Origin: Baffinella frigidus
Taxonomy: Eukaryota; Cryptophyceae; Cryptomonadales; Baffinellaceae
Assembly (NCBI GenBank): GCA_026770585.1
Contig: MU646705.1
Coordinates: 55,018 to 78,643, forward strand
DNA: 23,626 bases
Direction of reading: 5' to 3'
Both the position numbers and the translations under genes were made by a program. The notes under the pieces are model-generated. The model saw nothing but the letters and a program-made list of their open reading frames with translations, did not search any database and had not been told where the DNA came from. Shown here piece after piece: positions 15,585 through 23,130 of the stretch. The stretch's first letter is position 1. Each line of letters opens with the position of its first letter.

Positions 15585-15610
<26 letters not shown>
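15494..15610 (+). repeat. Dispersed repeat N, copy 3, with CT microsatellite
   Basis: CAACGTGCACATGACCTCTC and CTCATGGCGGCCGTGTTGGT match the repeat N copies at 8646 and 8739. A CT run (15586-15609) ends it; the copy at 8770 has only GGTCTCTCTT at that position, so the microsatellite expanded from a shared seed. Confidence 0.72.
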
Positions 15611-15615
<5 letters not shown>

Positions 15616-15768
15616 CAAGGTCTCTCCTGGAGCGTGTCGGCTTGGCGTCCCACACGAGTGCACGTGTCGGACCGCGTCATGACGAAGCGCTTTCGCCTTC
15701 CCTAAGCGCTGACTAATTACGAAGTGGCACTTTCCCCTCCAGAAAGGACGTTTCCCCTCCTGAGAGCG

Positions 15769-15893
15769 TACAGGGGTACCTCTCTCATAAGAAACCGCCC
15801 CCCCCTAGGACCCTACAGTAGGGCTATGCCTGGGGCCCTGCGGCGGTCCCAGCTAGGGGGGGGGCAGTTTCTTATGAGCGAGGTACCCCTGTA
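15769..15893. mobile_element. Family C palindromic element, copy 3
   Basis: TACAGGGGTACCTCTCTCAT start and an inverted TACAGGGGTACCTCGCTCAT end, core CCTAGGACCCTACAGTAGGG. 125 bp with TA at both ends. Reads as a short peptide in one frame by chance. Confidence 0.9.
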
Positions 15894-15925
15894 CCGGCTT
15901 CGTAAACTGGTGGACCACGACGAGG

Positions 15926-16098
15926 CTACCACCAACCCTCACGGTTTGGGCAAATGATCGAATTTGGCGGTACGTAATGCCCTTGCAGACCGTCGGATTC
16001 CGACGTCGGTTATTTTTAAAACTCCAAAAGCAAGGTTTTTAGAGTTTTGAAACTGGTACGTAATTTCCCAGTTGCCCAAATCGTGAGGGCTGGTGGTA
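15926..16098. mobile_element. Family U inverted-repeat element
   Basis: CTACCACCAACCCTCACGGT then TTGGGCAA on the left matches the reverse complement of the right end (TACCACCAGCCCTCACGATT, TGGGCAA). An inner inverted pair (GGTACGTAAT near 15970; TGGTACGTAA near 16063) follows. The terminal CTACCACCA is like the element at 1866-2012. Confidence 0.78.
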
Positions 16099-16138
16099 TG
16101 TTTCAACGGAGACGACGCGAGAGGACACGCAAACCCTG

Positions 16139-16249
16139 AAGGGGTACCTTGCTCATAAGAAAGCGTCTCCCCCCGAGGACCACCATAGGGCCGTAGGAAC
16201 AGTCCTACTGTAGGGACCTAGGGGGAGGCGCTTTCTTATGCGCGAGGCC
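16139..16249. mobile_element. Family C palindromic element, copy 4 (degenerate)
   Basis: AAGGGGTACCTTGCTCATAA on the left and GCGCTTTCTTATGCGCGAGG on the right, core GAGGACCACCATAGGGCC and CTACTGTAGGGACCTAGG. The terminal TACAGGGG has decayed at both sides. Confidence 0.8.
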
Positions 16250-16345
16250 AGACCGCCATTCTGAGCGTCTCTGTGAAGACTAAACCCTAATCCAGGCGAG
16301 AGCGGCCTGTGCTCCTCCATCTCCGCCGTCCAGTGACGTGCAGCG

Positions 16346-16468
16346 TACAGGGGCATCTCGCTCATGAGAAAGTGCCCCCCCCTAGGACCCTACAGTAGGC
16401 CTATGCATAGGGCCCTATGGTGGTCCTAGCTAGGGAGGGGGGCGTTTTCTTATGAGCAAGGTACCCAT
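16346..16468. mobile_element. Family C palindromic element, copy 5
   Basis: TACAGGGGCATCTCGCTCAT start, inverted end with GGGTACCTTGCTCATAAGAA, core CCTAGGACCCTACAGTAGGC. The left TA is kept; the right terminus reads CCCATG. Confidence 0.85.
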
Positions 16469-16499
16469 GAACACGCTGGAAAAGAAGAGGACCATGCGC

Positions 16500-16866
16500 C
16501 ACCATTCACACACCACAGCACCCCCCTCCCCCCACCACCTCCCCACCTCTTCCTCTCACCCGCGTCGCAACCCCCCTATTCATCCTGAAAGTCCAACACA
16601 ACCACCCCCCCTCCCACCCCCACCGCGGCGCCGAGGGGCGGTGGGGGGGGCAGCCGCTCCTCTCGCCCTTGCGTCCCGTTCGGTACTCGTGCTTGCGACC
16701 CGTTTGGTACTCGCCCTGGCGATTCGTCCTCTTCGGAGGGGAGGGGGAGTTGCTGGTCGCCGGGGATCTCCGAGGGCGGCGAGGCTGTTTGGGGTGTGGG
16801 GTGTGGGGTTTGGGGTTTGGGGTTTGGGGTTTGGGGTTTAGGGGTCAGGGTTAAGGGTTTAGGGTC
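16500..16866. repeat. C-rich tract, then TTTGGGG/TTTAGGG repeats
   Basis: 16512-16640 is C-rich with CCCCCCTCCCCCCACC-type runs and an A/C bias. Around 16675-16730 three diverged CGTTYGGTACTCGY..TTGCG units appear. 16796-16866 contains GGGTTTG repeats passing into GGGTTTA. This array runs opposite in strand to the CCCTAAA arrays at 8.8-13.9 kb. Confidence 0.75.
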
Positions 16867-16888
16867 GAGGGGGGACGTCAGGTTATGG

Positions 16889-17007
16889 GTACGCTATCCC
16901 TTAAGTGGCGGACGGGCGATTAATCGCCCTAACTCGCCCTAGGCAGGTCCCAGGACCCTACCGTAGGGCGTATGAGCCTACTCGCCACTTAAGGGATACG
17001 AGCGTAC
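16889..17007. mobile_element. Inverted-repeat element with CTTAAGTGGCG ends
   Basis: GTACGCTATCCCTTAAGTGG on the left and, inverted, GTACGCTCGTATCCCTTAAG on the right (a 3-base indel apart) both continue to TGGCG. The core CAGGACCCTACCGTAGGGCG is the same kind of palindrome found inside families C and D. 119 bp. Confidence 0.82.
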
Positions 17008-17080
17008 TCCCGTTCCGCGATGGACCTGGCGGGTGGCAGGTCTTGGGGTTTGTGGAGAAATACACAAACATTTCTTACTC

Positions 17081-17205
17081 CCTCTCTCTCTCTCACTCTC
17101 TCTCTCTCACACTCTTTATATCTCTCTCTCACGCACTCTCTCTCCCTCTCTCACACACACTCTCTCTCACTCTCACTCTCTGACTCACTCTCTCACTCTC
17201 TCGTC
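17081..17205. repeat. CT / CACTCT microsatellite
   Basis: CT dinucleotides with regular CACTCT and CACACA interruptions over about 125 bp. It reads as Ser-Leu-rich peptides in three frames; not a gene. Confidence 0.93.
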
Positions 17206-17307
17206 ACCTGATGGCTGGAGCGTGCTCGCGGGGCTGCACTCGCGTTAGCGTTTTCCAAAACTCCAGGCTCAGGGCAAAGGGAGTCGTAACGCCCCACTGG
17301 TCAGGGG

Positions 17308-17448
17308 TCTAGTTCTGCCTCAGGCGGGCTGGCCGACTATTCTCAAGTTGACATTCTGGGTGTGCGGTACACACCCGTCAACCTTGGAGCGGGAAAGAGC
17401 CCGGGCTCACCGAATTGGTGAGACTAAATAGGCAGATACAGAGCTAGG
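17308..17448 (-). mobile_element. Family A inverted-repeat element, complete
   Basis: TCTAGTTCTGCCTCAG left end and AGAGCTAGG right end. The interior shows GACTATTCTCAAGTTGACAT, CAACCTTGGAGCGGGAAAGA and CTCACCGAATTGGTGAG in the reverse orientation to 2829-2969. 141 bp. Confidence 0.85.
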
Positions 17449-17475
17449 TGTTGTGAGCCTCGACACCTTTCTTTA

Positions 17476-17575
17476 GGTCCTTTAGGTTCTTTTAATTCCC
17501 ACCATGGGCGGACACCGGAACTGGTTCTGTAGAAAGGCCATGCTTTCTTTCGGATCACATCAAGTTCCCCTGTAC
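17476..17575 (-). repeat. Dispersed repeat O, copy 2
   Basis: GCGGACACCGGAACTGGTTC, GGCCATGCTTTCTTTCGGAT and CACATCAAG..CCCCTGTAC match 12231-12329. The minus frame reads IRKKAWPFYRTSSGVRP then WWELKEPKGPK, homologous to the frames in the other copies. Confidence 0.68.
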
Positions 17576-17644
17576 AGAGGATCGCGGCAGAAACCGGGCT
17601 GGCAGTCCGGTGCCTAACGAGTGTGTTGACTCCCTGCGAGAGTA

Positions 17645-17781
17645 GGTGAACCTGGAGGGGGGGCCTTCAACGCGCGCGGGGGGGTGGTACCAACGCGGGT
17701 GTGTGGGGGGGAAGGAGGGTTGTGCTGGGGCGCCGGTCACCAGATTGGTGAGACTAAATAGACTGTGTGTGTGAGAGAGAG

Positions 17782-17817
<36 letters not shown>
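17645..17817. repeat. G-tract repeats, family A fragment and GA microsatellite
   Basis: ACCTGGAGGGGGGGCCTTCA (17651) recurs as ACCTGGAGGGGGGCCTTTCG (17824). GTCACCAGATTGGTGAGACT at 17736-17762 is a family A palindrome fragment, like the one at 334-396. A GA run (17772-17817) follows, the same A-fragment-beside-GA arrangement as near 119-396. Confidence 0.65.
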
Positions 17818-17819
<2 letters not shown>

Positions 17820-17938
17820 AGGACCTGGAGGGGGGCCTTTCGTGACGGGGGGGGGCGCAGGGGCGCCGAAGCGGTTGAACGAGGCTGAGTCGAAGCCCAG
17901 CTCCTCCATCACGGACTGCACGGCATTCATCACGTCAC

Positions 17939-17939
<1 letters not shown>

Positions 17940-17990
<51 letters not shown>
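17940..17990. repeat. TA microsatellite
   Basis: About 25 uninterrupted TA dinucleotides within the first unit of the local duplication, absent from the second unit. Confidence 0.97.
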
Positions 17991-17994
<4 letters not shown>

Positions 17995-18185
17995 CTATGT
18001 TTCGCAGAGCGTCCACCTAAAAGATTTCCGGTACAACTGTTGGTGTTTAAAACCCTGAAAGTACGAAATGGCTCCAACTGGGAGATAATCTGTTACGTGT
18101 GCTGGGGTGCAGTGGTGCCGACGCGGTTGGACGAGGCTGAGTCGAAGCCCAGCTCCTCCATCACCGACTGCACCGTGTGGTTTGT

Positions 18186-18230
18186 TTGTTATGCGCAAGG
18201 AATATCAGGGTATTCATTTGCGCATAACAA
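18186..18230. repeat. Hairpin with 13-bp arms
   Basis: TTGTTATGCGCAA at 18186-18198 and TTGCGCATAACAA at 18218-18230 are perfectly inverted, and GGAATATC/GGTATTC adds an inner partial pair. A short GC-rich self-complementary segment (GGGGGGGCGCGGACGCCCCC) follows directly. Confidence 0.85.
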
Positions 18231-18364
18231 GGGGGGGCGCGGACGCCCCCCTGCTCGAGCTCATCGCGTCACATACATTGTATTTCGCAAAGCGTCCATC
18301 TAAAGGGTTTCCTGTACAGTACAAATCTTGGTATTTTAAACCCTAAAAGTACGAAATGGCTCCT

Positions 18365-18532
18365 GGTAAGAACATACGGGTTGTTTGTGAAGAACGTGTA
18401 TGTGTGAAGTGTGCGTGTTAGGATCACATGGTGGTGTCCTTGTTAAGAACATATGGTGCCATCGTCGATACCCCGTGGTGTATTTGGTGAGAGCGTGTGG
18501 CGTACGTGTTAAGGACGTATGGTGCATGTTTA
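18365..18532. repeat. Diverged GTGTTAAGGACATATGGTG repeats
   Basis: Loose repeats of a unit like GTGTTAAGRACATATGGTGC occur at about 18364, 18414, 18440, 18498 and again after the microsatellite at 18692. No gene. Confidence 0.55.
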
Positions 18533-18689
<157 letters not shown>

Positions 18690-18768
18690 TGACCGTGTTA
18701 AGATCACCACAGTGCATTTGGCGGCCACGCTGGGATCAACGCACGCCTCTCGCTACCCATGGGGAAAG

Positions 18769-18909
18769 CCTAGCTCTGCCGCACTCGGGTCGACCGACTA
18801 TTCTCAAGTTGACAAGCTGGGGTTGCGGTACAAATCTGTCAACTTTGAGGCAGAAAAGAGCCTAGGCTCACCAAATTGGTGAGCCCAAATAGACTGATAC
18901 AGCGCTAGG
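18769..18909 (-). mobile_element. Family A inverted-repeat element, complete
   Basis: CCTAGCTCTGCCGCACTCGG left end and, inverted, CCTAGCGCTGTATCAGTCTA right end. The interior TATTCTCAAGTTGACAAGCT and CTCACCAAATTGGTGAG is as in the other copies. 141 bp, the same length as 2829-2969. Confidence 0.87.
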
Positions 18910-18949
18910 AGGCGGGGGGGGGAGGGAGACAGTTATTTTGATGGTCAAA

Positions 18950-19440
18950 ATGAGACCATCAACTCTTCATCGCCGTTTTGCTTGACTCGGTCGGGATAGT
19001 CTGGAGTGGAGCTCGAGCGTGGACTGATTCTAGAACATTTGAGAGCGCTATCCGCGGTTAACAGGGGAACAAGAACGCTAGCCGCGGTTAATGGGGGCGC
19101 ACGAACGCTATCCGCGGTTAATGGGGGCACAGCAACGCTATCCGCGGTTAACAGGGGGGGGGTGAGACCATCATCTCGTCATCGCTGCTTTGCTTGAGCC
19201 TGCCTGGCGAGCCTGGCGTGCTGCGTCTCGACGGCGATCGACTCTAGAACATTCTAGAACGCTATCCGCGGTTAATGGGATCACAACAACAACGCTATCC
19301 GCGGTTAGTGGGGGCACACGAACGCTATCCGCGGTCAACGGGCGGGGGGAGAGACCATCATCTCGTCATCGCCGCTTTGTTTGACCCTGTCTGGCGAGCC
19401 CGACGTGCTGCGTCTCGACGGCGTGCCCGGCTCTGTCGGG
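18950..19440. repeat. Higher-order tandem repeat with SacII-bearing 30-bp unit
   Basis: The 30-bp unit around ACGCTATCCGCGGTTAATGG lies at 19044, 19073, 19104, 19134, then 19258, 19291 and 19321. It is embedded in a larger unit starting at TGAGACCATC (18951, 19163, 19350) with TCGTCATCGCYGCTTTG and GTGCTGCGTCTCGACGGCG. Because 30 and 33 are multiples of three, one plus frame reads tandem RTLSAVNGG peptides; constant frame alone does not show coding. Confidence 0.9.
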
Positions 19441-19590
19441 TTGAGGTTTGAGGTTTGAGGGTTGAGGGTTCATTGTTTGGGGTCGAGGGTTTGAGGTTTG
19501 GGGTTGGGGGTTAGGGTTTAGGTTTTAGGGTTTAGGTTTAAGGTTTTAGGGTTCAAGGTTTAGGGTTTGGGGTTCGGGGTTTAGTCCCCA
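19441..19590. repeat. TTTAGGG-like degenerate array
   Basis: GGTTTGAGG, GGTTTAGGG and GGTTTTAGG units, diverged at the left and closer to TTTAGGG at the right. Plus-strand orientation is TTTAGGG, opposite to the arrays left of 14 kb. Confidence 0.88.
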
Positions 19591-20470
19591 CAAGCGTTTC
19601 GATGACACGTGAACATTTGTGATGTGTGGGGTTCAGGGTTTGGGAGCGTCTGGATCGTGAGACCGGCTCTATCCCCACACGCAAGCGTGTCAGGGTGAGT
19701 TTCTGTTCAACGCGTGAGCGTTTTTGGTTCATGCGCTTCGGCTCTGTCCCCACACGCGTTTGTGGTGTGGCGTTCAGGTTTGAAAAGCGTCTGGATTGTG
19801 AGATCGGCTCTGTCCCCACACGCAAGCGTGTTCGGATGAGATTCTCTGCCCCAACGCGAGACAGTGTTTGGTTCACCAATAAAGCTGCGGATAGTCTGGT
19901 GTGCTTCGCGTAGCCGAGCCCGGCTCTGTCCTCACAAGCAAGCGTTTTGGGACGAGATTATGTTTGCCACGTGAGCGTTTTTGGTTTGGGGTTTAAGGAT
20001 TTGGGAGCGTCTCGACGGCGACCCCAGCTCTATCCCCACACGAGTTTCGGTGACACGTGAGCGATTGTGCTTCGTGGGGTTCAGGGTTGAGGAGCGACTG
20101 CATGGCGACCCCGGCTCACCAAAAGCAAGCGTGTTACGATGAGATTCTTTCCAAGGCGTGAGCGATTTTGGTTCATGCGCTTCGGCTCTGTCCCCACACG
20201 CTTTTCGGTGACGCGTTTTGTTGTGAGGGTTAGGGTTGAATATCGTCTGGATGGGGTGTAGGGTTGGGGAGCGTCTCGACGACGAGCCCGGCTCTGTCTC
20301 CACAAGCAAGCGTATTACCATGAGATTCTCTGCCCCAACGCGTAACCGTTTTTGGTTGATATAAACAGCTGCGAACAGGCTAGTGTGCTTCGCGTAGACG
20401 AGTCCGGCTCTGTCCCCACACGCAAGCGGGTTAGGATGAGATTCTCGCCGTCCAGACACCACAAGTGTTT
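19591..20470. repeat. Long diverged tandem array (CCCCACACGCAAGCGTG)
   Basis: At least nine copies of a GGCTCTGTCCCCACACG motif (about 19664, 19740, 19806, 19921, 20026, 20106, 20183, 20290, 20406). They alternate two follow-on types: CAAGCGTGTTAGGATGAGAT and CGTTTCGGTGACACGTGAGC. Spacing is 66-116 bp. Minus frames give repeated RLRVGTEP..SRRSQTLNP peptides (109-185 codons) in different frames, a by-product of the array or a decayed repeat-protein gene; no known domain seen. Confidence 0.85.
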
Positions 20471-20483
20471 TGGCAGCTGTAGG

Positions 20484-20630
20484 CAACCCTAAACCCTAAC
20501 CCCTCTGACACGTTGTTAACACAGGCACCACATGACTTCCACTCCTATCTCCCATCCCTCGGCTGTGGGCAACCCTAAACCCTAAACTCTAAACCCTAAA
20601 CCCTAAACCCTTAACCCTAAATTCTGAACA
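20484..20630. repeat. Short CCCTAAA arrays
   Basis: GGCAACCCTAAACCCTAA at 20481 and again at 20569-20625 as the start of a longer run. Here the orientation is CCCTAAA, reversed relative to its neighbours at 19.5 and 21.5 kb. Confidence 0.88.
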
Positions 20631-20900
20631 CAAAACCGGGCATACCTGATGATTGATTATCGCCCTTACCAGGGGCGCGCAGCGCCTTGATTGATCGCTG
20701 CCGAAAGGGGGCTCGGGGTTACTGCTTAGGGAGTATCGTCGCTGCAGCGGGGTTCGGCAAGTCACTGGATGATTAGGTGTGTTATATGGGTTTAGGTGTG
20801 TTTGGGCTGTTGCTCGCGTTCAGCGTGTGGAGAAACGTCAGAGCAATATGGCATTCTAATATCTCAAGGGTTGGAATGCCATATAGAAGAATACTGAAGG
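20631..20900. other. Unassigned region with perfect hairpin
   Basis: No gene recognised. ATATGGCATTC (20846-20856) and GAATGCCATAT (20874-20884) form a perfect 11-bp stem with a 17-base loop. TGATTGATTATCG and TTGATTGATCG near 20654 and 20687 bracket a GGGGCGCGCAGCGCC palindrome. Confidence 0.5.
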
Positions 20901-21460
20901 ATTACCGCGACGGAGAGAGAGTGACGAACACTCTTGGTTTTCAAATGTTCAGAGAAAAGTGGCATGCACAACGCGTCAAAACCAAAAACACGCGTTTTCT
21001 CCTCCTGAAAAGGTATGCTAAGGGGTGGTCCTAACCGCGACGGAGAGCACATGCCGGACATTCTTGGTTTTGTTTTGTTCAGATAAATGAGGCGTGCGAA
21101 GGGTGGGGTTAGGGTTTAGGGTTTAGGGGTTCGGATTTGGGGTTGATTATTTAGGGTTCACGGTTTAGGGTTTAGGGTCCCAACCACGACGGAGACAGCA
21201 GCGTGCCGAACACTTCTGGTTTTGACCCTAGTGGCATTGTAAGGGTTGCCCTCAGTAGGGCACCCCTCTTCGTTCCGACCCTAGTGGCATTTAAAGGGTT
21301 TACCGGTATTCAGAACTGACCCTAGTGGCATTTTCTTGGTTCTGCCCCTAGTGGCATTCAAAGGCTTTACCGCGACGGAGAGTGCATGGCGAACACTCTC
21401 ACTCTTGGTTTTAGGTTCGTCACTCTTGCATTTCGGCTCGTACACCACGAACTCATCGTC
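20901..21460. repeat. Tandem array of two motifs (CGCGACGGAGAG; GACCCTAGTGGCATT)
   Basis: The motif CCGCGACGGAGAGNNCATG.. with CGAACACTCTTGGTTTT occurs at about 20903, 21033, 21182 and 21370. A second motif, GACCCTAGTGGCATT, occurs at 21224, 21277, 21318 and (as GCCCCTAG) 21344. A TTTAGGG block (21111-21178) splits the array. No open frame with recognisable content. Confidence 0.82.
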
Positions 21461-21462
21461 CA

Positions 21463-21632
21463 CTGTTTAGGGTTTAGGGTTTGGAGGTGAGGGTTTAGGG
21501 TTTGGAGGTTAGGGTTTAGGGTTTGGGGTTTGGGGTTTAGGGTTTAGGGTTTAGGGTTTAGGGTTTAGGGTTTAGGGTTTAGAGTTTAGAGGTAGGGGTT
21601 GAGTGTTTGGGGGTTAGGGTTTAGGGTTTAGG
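21463..21632. repeat. TTTAGGG telomere-type array
   Basis: About 22 heptamers, nearly perfect TTTAGGG from 21535 to 21585, with GTTTGGAGG and GTTTGGGG variants. Interstitial here. Confidence 0.95.
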
Positions 21633-21990
21633 GCGCACCCATAAACGAATCGGGAAGAGAGCTCACATTTCCACTTAAGCGTAAACAGACCCCCCTAAAC
21701 AGTAAACAGTTGACCAGGCGGGACTCAGACAGAGCTCGAAATCGGCGAGAGCAGATGCAACTCAGACACAGCTCGAACACGTCAAACATGTCCGAAGTGA
21801 TGGTCTACCCAAGCGGTCTTTTCACCCTGAACTCTCCCCGAAGCGGTCTGCCCTAGACCCTAGACCCCATACCATAGACCAGATGCGACTCAGGTAGAAC
21901 CTGTTCAGATTGTTTCCCCTACATTCTGGATCGCAAACTCCGGGGGGGGTGGCACCGAGTATTACGGTTGGTTTCCCAATTTCCTGAATG
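21633..21990. other. Unassigned spacer
   Basis: Two loose copies of CGGGACTCAGACAGAGCTCG and CAACTCAGACACAGCTCGAA (21719, 21758). Otherwise no gene or clear repeat. Confidence 0.45.
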
Positions 21991-22100
21991 GCAACACTGA
22001 AACGAACACAGGGAAAGAAACCTGGGAACACGAAACCAAACCTCGAAAAAAGAAAAGAAACCTGGAAACATGAACAGAAACCTGGGAAGATGAAAACAAA
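21991..22100. repeat. GAAACCTGGGAACATGAA repeats
   Basis: Three to four diverged units of GAAACCTGGGAACAYGAAA (about 22016, 22055, 22077). Phe-rich minus frames here simply read this repeat. Confidence 0.7.
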
Positions 22101-22146
22101 CCATCTCCTCCGTCTGCTCAAACGGAAACAGGAAAACGAACCATAG
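22090..22146 (+). CDS. Tiny ORF carrying the LLRLLK motif (doubtful)
   Basis: ATG to TAG, 18 codons: MKTNHLLRLLKRKQENEP. The LLRLLKR stretch is encoded again at 22219-22239 and, as KLLRLLK, at 22594-22614. Across these the Leu and Arg codons differ at third positions (CTC/CTT, CTG/CTC/CTT, CGT/CGG), a pattern expected under amino-acid constraint, although the stretch is very short. It could be a shared micro-exon, a leucine-rich interaction motif, or chance within a low-complexity repeat. Confidence 0.2.
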   Translation: MKTNHLLRLLKRKQENEP

Positions 22147-22167
22147 CAAAGTCCGGGGGGGGACTCG

Positions 22168-22198
22168 AAACCCTAAACCCTAAACCCTAAACCCTAAG
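22168..22198. repeat. Short CCCTAAA array
   Basis: Four perfect units, flanked on each side by a G tract (22155-22161 and 22198-22203). Confidence 0.92.
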
Positions 22199-22205
22199 GG
22201 GGGCT

Positions 22206-22282
22206 CTGTACCTTGGACAACCTCCTCCGGCTGCTGAAACGTGATCTGCACCCGGGGGGCAAACACACGTTACATTCGTTTT
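22206..22282 (+). repeat. LLRLLKxDLHP repeat, copy 1
   Basis: AACCTCCTCCGGCTGCTGAA then ACGTGATCTGCACCCGGGG matches 22593-22640 (AAGCTTCTTCGGCTTCTTAA, ACTTGATCTGCACCCC). Of about twelve codons, five differ silently (Leu x4, Pro). The frame reads DNLLRLLKRDLHPGGK. No domain recognised. Confidence 0.5.
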
Positions 22283-22288
22283 TTGGAT

Positions 22289-22420
22289 GGATAGAGAGGT
22301 TGATAATTTATTGCCAAACAATCAGCGTCAGTGCCGCACATGCTACGCATTATGCCACGTACTGTACCCCGTTTCGGCCGCTCATACGAGCATTTCCCGG
22401 ATGGATTCTAACTCCACCTC
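22289..22420 (+). repeat. Dispersed repeat M, copy 2
   Basis: AATTTATTGCCAAACAATCA, CGCACATGCTACGCATTATG, TCGGCCGCTCATACGAGCAT and GATGGATTCTAACTCCACCT match copy 1 at 15342-15475. The flanks differ, so this is a dispersed repeat with ends near GAGAGRTTG and CTCCACCTCC. Confidence 0.82.
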
Positions 22421-22589
22421 CTACATTTGGATGGATACAGAGCACGTTTACCACGCCAGGTCACAGACACCAGAATGTCGGGTTTGAGGCTCCCTGCGTC
22501 TAAAATTATTTCCTGGTGCGAACAAAACTTTGTCGCGCATAGCAGTGGCCAATTGCTGACTTTTGACGTGTTTCCTGGGGGATCCTATC

Positions 22590-22642
22590 AAAGCTTCTTC
22601 GGCTTCTTAAACTTGATCTGCACCCCTGGGGCAACCGCACGT
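22590..22642 (+). repeat. LLRLLKxDLHP repeat, copy 2
   Basis: Reads KLLRLLKLDLHPWGNR in the frame homologous to 22206-22282. Another overlapping plus frame (22427-22684, 85 codons) has no recognisable motif. Confidence 0.45.
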
Positions 22643-22646
22643 CAAC

Positions 22647-22837
22647 CCACACAAGAATGCTGGAGGGGCCTATTCAAAAAGTGAGATGATTCACAACTAA
22701 GTATTTGTGTAGTAACTTTCATGTAAAATTGGTCACGGAAGTGAAAATCGTACCAGGCGCGAGGTTAGAATGCTCCATCCTGGTACAAAGGTTTAGAACT
22801 CTGCATGTAAAAAGGATCCTCGAGCATTCTCGAGTGG
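22647..22837 (-). mobile_element. Family J inverted-repeat element, complete (191 bp)
   Basis: The ends CCACACAAGAATGCTGGAGG and, inverted, CCACTCGAGAATGCTCGAGG. The interior has ATTTGTGTAGTAACTTTCAT and an inner inverted pair (CGTACCAGGCGCGAGGTTAG; CCTGGTACAAAGG). It is the fullest copy in the window. Confidence 0.8.
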
Positions 22838-23130
22838 ACTAGCCGCCTAAGGAAAGGTTTTTTAATTTTGTACCAGACCACGTATTGTAAACTCGCACAT
22901 TTTTTTTGAAATTAAGTTGCAGACCAGGGGTGTGTGAAGGGTTTTGGAATCAGGGTTCAGGCGCAACCACATGTAAACGAGGAAGCGAAACTTTCTACTT
23001 GGGAGCCACTAATTGCCACTTCGGCACGTCACCACCCTACAGTCAGGACGGACCCAGAAACACAGTGGGCTTCGCAGATCGGTCCGTTTTCGTTTCGAAA
23101 CCGAACTCACCTGCTTAGTGGCGAGTTTCG
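22838..23130. other. Unassigned region with family E fragment
   Basis: ACACAGTGGGCTTCGCAGAT then CGGTCCGTTTTCGT (23059-23093) matches the left end of family E. TTTTGTACCAGACCACGT near 22867 resembles a dispersed motif at 8331 and 11219. No gene recognised. Confidence 0.45.

Larger units (their letters stand above)
17850..18362 (-). repeat. Tandem ~250-bp duplication carrying a coding-like fragment
   Basis: Unit 1 (17850-18076) and unit 2 (18105-18362) share GGCTGAGTCGAAGCCCAGCT, CCTCCATCAC, CGCARAGCGTCCAYCTAAA and AAAGTACGAAATGGCTCC (repeat X). On minus, unit 1 reads DVMNAVQSVMEELGFDSAS then FNRFGAPAP, and unit 2 reads VQSVMEELGFDSAS then SNRVGTTAP, both with G/C-rich third positions unlike the surroundings. 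A TA microsatellite (17940-17990) interrupts unit 1, and a hairpin insertion (18186-18230) interrupts unit 2 at about the same place. The protein is not recognised; a captured exon or gene-end fragment is plausible. Confidence 0.72.

Noticed and set aside
18950-19440. CRISPR-like array of 30-bp repeats
   Set aside because: The units are directly adjacent and similar throughout, without unique spacers of constant length; it is a satellite.
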